63,502 nucleotides of DNA from Armatimonadia bacterium (lineage in GTDB: Bacteria; Armatimonadota; Zipacnadia; Zipacnadales; JABUFB01), in the NCBI GenBank assembly GCA_039679385.1, contig JBDKVB010000178.1, forward strand, positions 1 through 63,502. The letters are read 5' to 3'. Shown here one piece after another: positions 60,319 to 63,502 of the stretch (positions are counted from its first letter, which is position 1; each line of letters begins with the position of its first letter). A model generated the notes under the pieces. It was not told the DNA's origin, ran no database searches, and saw nothing but the letters and a program-made list of their open reading frames with translations. A program made the position numbers and the translations under genes.

Positions 60319-60408
60319 GAGCGCAGGGAAGGCCTCTTGCCTCCCACCGTGAGGCGTGGCCGAGGGAAGTCCCGGCCGGGGAATTCGCGACCCAAAGGGG
60401 GTTCGTCA

Positions 60409-60927
60409 ATGAACACACAACACCTTACTGTGTGCGTCGCCGACATTGACCGCTACAACCTGGCGACGCGCCACTTGACGTTAGAGCAGGTCGCCGAGTT
60501 CCTGCAGGGCTTCTACGAGCGTGTCGGCGAGGTCCTGCTTTCGCACAGCGGCAGGCTGGTGAAGTACATCGGCGATGCCGCTCTCATGACCTTCGACGCG
60601 GGCAAGGAAGAGGTCGCCGTGCGGGCGATGTGGTCCCTGCGGAGCGTGTATCAGGAGTGGGTCGACGGGCTCAGCACCGACCTTGCAGTCAGCGAGCTGT
60701 GTGTGGGTATCGCCACCGGCCAGGTGGTGGTCGGGCAGTTTGGCCACCCGCGGATGCTGCAGTATGATGTCGTCGGTCGGCCGGTGACGATCGCCTCCTT
60801 CCTGCTCAACTGCGGCGGCGTGGTCATGGATAAGGCGACCTCCGAGGCGGTGGCGGGACGTGTGCAGATGGAGACCGCGACGGCGCCGGGTGGCGTGACG
60901 GGGTACCGAGTTACCGGACTGCGATGA
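60409..60927 (+). CDS. stand-alone class III adenylate/guanylate cyclase-like domain, catalytically degenerate
   Basis: A 172-aa protein consisting of one cyclase homology domain. The two metal Asp positions are present (Asp12 in VADIDRY, Asp56 in KYIGDAALM), as is a purine-contacting Lys52. The transition-state motif should read VNxASR; here it is VTIASF, so Asn is Thr127 and Arg is Phe131. It therefore probably does not make cAMP or cGMP as a homodimer, and may bind nucleotides or act as a partner. No sensor domain is attached. ATG 60409 has GGGGG about 7 nt upstream. Confidence 0.85.
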   Translation: MNTQHLTVCVADIDRYNLATRHLTLEQVAEFLQGFYERVGEVLLSHSGRLVKYIGDAALMTFDAGKEEVAVRAMWSLRSVYQEWVDGLSTDLAVSELCVGIATGQVVVGQFGHPRMLQYDVVGRPVTIASFLLNCGGVVMDKATSEAVAGRVQMETATAPGGVTGYRVTGLR

Positions 60928-61030
60928 TCTCGCGCGAGGGCTGTCTGTAGGGCGGTCCTTGCACTGGGATCTGCGGTAGAGACACCACAGTGCTGTGGCC
61001 CGTCGCTTGGGCCTGATAGGAGTTGTGAGT

Positions 61031-62065
61031 ATGCTCGCACTGGTCAAGACACAGAAGGGAGAGGGCTTCCTGGAACTGCAGGAGGTTCCCGAGCCCGTGA
61101 ACGCCGAGGACGAGGTCCTCATTGAGGTCAAGGCCGCCGGCATCTGCGGCACGGACATCCATGTGAAGCATGACACCTTCCCCTACTGGCCGCCGGTGAT
61201 TCTGGGGCACGAGTTCTCCGGCGAGATCGTGAAGGTCGGCTCACAGGTCAAGGGCTGGAAGGTCGGCGACCGCGTCGTGGGCGAACCTCACACCAAACAC
61301 TGCGGCGAGTGCTACCTGTGCCGCATGGGCCACATCCAGAACTGCCCCGAGAAGCGCTCACCCGGTTGGGGCATTGACGGTGCCTTCACCCGCTACCTCA
61401 AGTACCCGCCCAAGCTTCTGCATCGGATTCCCGACTCAATGACCTATGAGCAGGCGGCCGTGGTCGAGCCGACGGCGAACGTTGTCACCGACATCATCGT
61501 CCGCGACGCCATCGGGGTAGGCGACTTCGTCGTGGTCTCCGGACCGGGGCCGATCGGTCTGCTGGCGGCGCAGGTCGCCAAGGCCGGCGGTGCCCGTGAA
61601 GTGATGATCGTTGGGGCACCGGCCGATGAGAAGCTGCGCCTGTCGACGGCCCGCAAGCTCGGGATCGATCATGTGGTGAACTTCGCCGAGGTCAATCCGG
61701 TGGAGCGCTGCCTGGAGCTCACCGACGGCCGTGGTGCAGACCTGGTCATCGACTGCAGCGGCGCGCCGCCCGCCATCGCCCAGGCCTTCGACCTCGTGCG
61801 CAAGTGGGGCAAGGTCTGTGCGATCGGCCTCACCGGCAAGCGGCCCGTTACCCTCGACTGGGACGCCGCTATGACCAAGGTCGTAACGCTGTACTTCAAC
61901 ATGTCGACGGAATACCGGAGCTGGGACATGACGATCGGCCTCATCGCCTCCGGCAAGGTGCAGGTCGATCCGCTCCTCACCCATGTGCTGCCGCTGACAG
62001 AATGGGAGAGGGCTTTTGCCGCCGTTGAGGAAATGGAAGGGTTGAAGGCAATCCTCGTTCCCTGA
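61031..62065 (+). CDS. zinc-dependent alcohol/polyol dehydrogenase (MDR superfamily)
   Basis: A 344-aa medium-chain dehydrogenase. The catalytic zinc site has AGICGTDIH and LGHEFSGEIV. The structural zinc lobe is CGECYLCRMGHIQNC. The NAD-binding motif is SGPGPIGLLAAQVAKAGG. This layout fits L-iditol, threonine or galactitol-phosphate dehydrogenases. ATG 61031 has AGGAG 8 nt upstream; the frame is open to 60995. It precedes a Gfo/Idh/MocA gene by 73 nt, and the pair may act in one sugar-oxidation route. Confidence 0.92.
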   Translation: MLALVKTQKGEGFLELQEVPEPVNAEDEVLIEVKAAGICGTDIHVKHDTFPYWPPVILGHEFSGEIVKVGSQVKGWKVGDRVVGEPHTKHCGECYLCRMGHIQNCPEKRSPGWGIDGAFTRYLKYPPKLLHRIPDSMTYEQAAVVEPTANVVTDIIVRDAIGVGDFVVVSGPGPIGLLAAQVAKAGGAREVMIVGAPADEKLRLSTARKLGIDHVVNFAEVNPVERCLELTDGRGADLVIDCSGAPPAIAQAFDLVRKWGKVCAIGLTGKRPVTLDWDAAMTKVVTLYFNMSTEYRSWDMTIGLIASGKVQVDPLLTHVLPLTEWERAFAAVEEMEGLKAILVP

Positions 62066-62138
62066 CCACGACCACCTGCGTTGTGCGGGCAGTGCCACCC
62101 GGCCGCCGGTTGCTGGGCCTTACAAGGGAGTACGCGAC

Positions 62139-63179
62139 ATGTCCAACAAGACTTACGGTTTCGGTATCGTCGGTTGCGGCCTCATCTCGCAGTTCCACGG
62201 ACAGGCGATCAAGGCTGCTCCAGGCGCCAAACTCATCTGCGCCGCAGACCTCAACCAGGAGCGCCTCGGCAAGTTCTGTGCCGACTTCGGTTGCGAAGCC
62301 GCCCCGAGCTTTGAGGCCATGCTTGAGGACCCCCGCGTTGATGTCGTCAACGTCTGCACCCCGAACGCTCTGCACGCCAAGTTCGCAGTTCCAGCGATGA
62401 AGGCCAAGAAGCACGTGATCGTCGAAAAGCCGCCGGAAATGACCCTCGAGAAGTGCGACGAGATGATCGCCGCCCGCGATGCGAACGGGGTCAAGGTGGC
62501 CATCTCGCTGCAGTGCCGGTTCCGCAAGGCCGTGCGGGCCATCAAGGAAGCCATCGAGAGCGGACGCTTCGGACGGCTCATGGCCGGCGACACCTACATG
62601 AAGTGGTACCGCTCACTGGACTACTACAAGATGGATGACTGGCGCAGCAAGCGTGATCAGGGCGCCGGGGTCACCATCCAGCACGCCTTCCACTACATCG
62701 ACCTGCTGCAGCACCTCATGGGGCCGGTGGCACGAGTGGAGGCTCGCATGACCAACCTGGCGCACCCTGAGGTGGAGCTCGAGGACACCGCCTTCGCCTT
62801 CCTGGACTACGCCAACGGGGCCCGCGGCCTGGTGGAAGCCAGCACCGCCTGCTGGCCCGGCACCGACGTCCGGATTGAGATCAACGGTGAGAACGGCACC
62901 GCGATCATGATGGGCGAGCGGATCGTCACCTGGGAGTTCAAGGACAAGCAGCCCGGCGACGAGGAGATGACCCGCATCGGCAGCGCCGACGTGAAGACCG
63001 GCGCCGGCGGTGCTGCGGACCTGGGCTATCACGACCATCAGTCCATGGTGGAGGACATGATCGAGGCGATCAGCACCGACCGCAGCCCGTACATCCCCGT
63101 CGAGAGCGCGCGAGAGAGCCTGGCCATTGCCCTGGCCATGTACCGCTCCGCAGACTCGGGCGAGCCGGTCGAAGTCTAG
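62139..63179 (+). CDS. Gfo/Idh/MocA family oxidoreductase
   Basis: A 346-aa dehydrogenase-like protein. The Rossmann loop is IVGCGLISQFHGQA. The signature HVIVEKPPEMTLEKC holds the catalytic Lys. The C-terminal domain has QGAGVTIQHAFHYIDLLQHLMG with a His and Asp in the active-site helix. ATG 62139 has AAGGGAG 8 nt upstream. A terminator follows at 63227-63259. It is the fourth member of this family in the window. The four share the same motifs at different levels, so they are likely paralogues with separate substrates. Confidence 0.92.
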   Translation: MSNKTYGFGIVGCGLISQFHGQAIKAAPGAKLICAADLNQERLGKFCADFGCEAAPSFEAMLEDPRVDVVNVCTPNALHAKFAVPAMKAKKHVIVEKPPEMTLEKCDEMIAARDANGVKVAISLQCRFRKAVRAIKEAIESGRFGRLMAGDTYMKWYRSLDYYKMDDWRSKRDQGAGVTIQHAFHYIDLLQHLMGPVARVEARMTNLAHPEVELEDTAFAFLDYANGARGLVEASTACWPGTDVRIEINGENGTAIMMGERIVTWEFKDKQPGDEEMTRIGSADVKTGAGGAADLGYHDHQSMVEDMIEAISTDRSPYIPVESARESLAIALAMYRSADSGEPVEV

Positions 63180-63226
63180 TCGCCGACGGCAGGGCCACGT
63201 CGCTGTACACAAGCACACGAAACAAC

Positions 63227-63259
63227 ACGGGCCGCGCTCCTCAAGGGAGTGCGGCCCGT
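63227..63259. terminator. bidirectional terminator
   Basis: ACGGGCCGC (63227-63235) pairs with GCGGCCCGT (63251-63259), extended inward by GCTCC and GGAGT with one G-U pair, around TCAAG. It lies between convergent genes ending at 63179 and 63285. Confidence 0.8.
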
Positions 63260-63284
63260 TGCTTGTGGCGACAGAGGAATGGCG

Positions 63285-63502
63285 CTACTCGCCGCGCAGG
63301 AAGTCGATCTTCACCTCGCCCAGCGGCGTCCCCCCTGTCGGATCGAGGCGCACTGAGGTGATGGTCCCCTGCCAGAGCTTGCTCTCGCCCACCGGGATCA
63401 CGTACTCGTGGAACTGCCCGTCTGGGATGGTGCGGAAGCGCATCGACTTGGGCTCGTCGAGTGATGGCGAGTCTGTGGTGCTCCAGAAGAGCTGCGCATC
63501 GG
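63285..63502 (-). CDS. C-terminal fragment of a carbohydrate-binding or surface protein (cut by window edge)
   Basis: The last 71 residues of a minus-strand gene, ending in a TAG at 63285-63287; the start lies beyond the window. The sequence has beta-strand patterns SMRFRTIPDGQFHEYVIPVG, LWQGTITSVRLDPTGG and GEVKIDFLRGE. This W.G.I..lRlDP....G.v.iD.i pattern is frequent in C-terminal beta-sandwich (CBM-like) domains of secreted glycosidases and related proteins. The rest of the protein and its function are unknown. Confidence 0.75.
   Translation of the reverse strand, partial: DAQLFWSTTDSPSLDEPKSMRFRTIPDGQFHEYVIPVGESKLWQGTITSVRLDPTGGTPLGEVKIDFLRGE

Noticed and set aside
1-63502. tRNA or rRNA genes, insertion sequences and prophage genes
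   Set aside because: No T-loop-type motifs, rRNA-like stretches, transposases, integrases or phage structural genes were seen on reading both strands.

Overview
This is a GC-rich bacterial chromosome segment of 63.5 kb. It is densely coding on both strands. Most genes have clear Shine-Dalgarno sites, and a few promoters look like those of the primary sigma factor (TATAAT-type -10 boxes; the best is TTGACA-17-TATCAT on the minus strand at 58832-58860). I see no rRNA, tRNA, CRISPR array, transposase or phage gene. The gene content suggests an uncultured free-living heterotroph of the Armatimonadota or a neighbouring phylum: information-processing genes sit among many Gfo/Idh/MocA oxidoreductases, sugar isomerases, UroD-like proteins, a ceramidase-like hydrolase, a GHL6-type glycosidase and an M60 peptidase. 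That placement is inferred from gene content only.

Region 1 (1-15400) is mostly housekeeping. It holds ftsK, a minus-strand pair (thioredoxin-like plus sugar isomerase), rpsF with an unusual repetitive tail followed by ssb, a ROK sugar kinase, then mfd, a RicT/PSP1-type protein with a long disordered tail, an FmdB-type zinc ribbon and metG. Region 2 (15400-20600, plus strand) has a membrane GAF/HD-GYP protein, a secreted transglutaminase-like protein, a second sugar isomerase and a secreted three-module protein.

Region 3 (20600-29720, minus strand) is a run of catabolic and accessory genes: M20 amidohydrolase, stalk-domain protein, Gfo/Idh/MocA oxidoreductase, CPBP protease, ceramidase-like hydrolase, UroD-like protein, MBL-fold hydrolase, TPR protein and dtd. 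Region 4 (29900-39000) contains a PQQ-type beta-propeller, an inverted-repeat-bounded intergenic element that may encode a structured RNA, a PfkB kinase, a large secreted protein that appears to fuse an HlyD-like adaptor to a CHAP/NlpC-like domain, and a minus-strand operon of a GHL6 glycosidase with two amidohydrolases.

Region 5 (39100-45670, plus strand) is a polyglucan module: a Nudix hydrolase, then a debranching enzyme, a GH15 glucoamylase-like enzyme and a GH57 branching-type enzyme. Region 6 (45740-54540, minus strand) runs from an OYE/FAD oxidoreductase through a TPR protein, a sodium:solute symporter, a Gfo/Idh/MocA oxidoreductase and a half-size GDT1/TMEM165 transporter to a secreted M60 metallopeptidase, with several overlapping genes. 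Region 7 (54700-63502) has small secreted proteins of unknown function, two Gfo/Idh/MocA oxidoreductases, an M20 peptidase, a class III cyclase domain lacking its transition-state residues, a zinc alcohol dehydrogenase, and the 3' end of a minus-strand gene cut by the window edge.

The observations most worth following up are the 198-bp inverted-repeat element at 31088-31285, the HlyD/CHAP-like fusion (32703-35117), a secreted protein whose C-terminus resembles a decayed PD-(D/E)XK nuclease domain (56939-58081), the degenerate cyclase (60409-60927), the amidohydrolase without metal ligands (38257-39003), and the bS6 protein with a 24-bp tandem-repeat tail.
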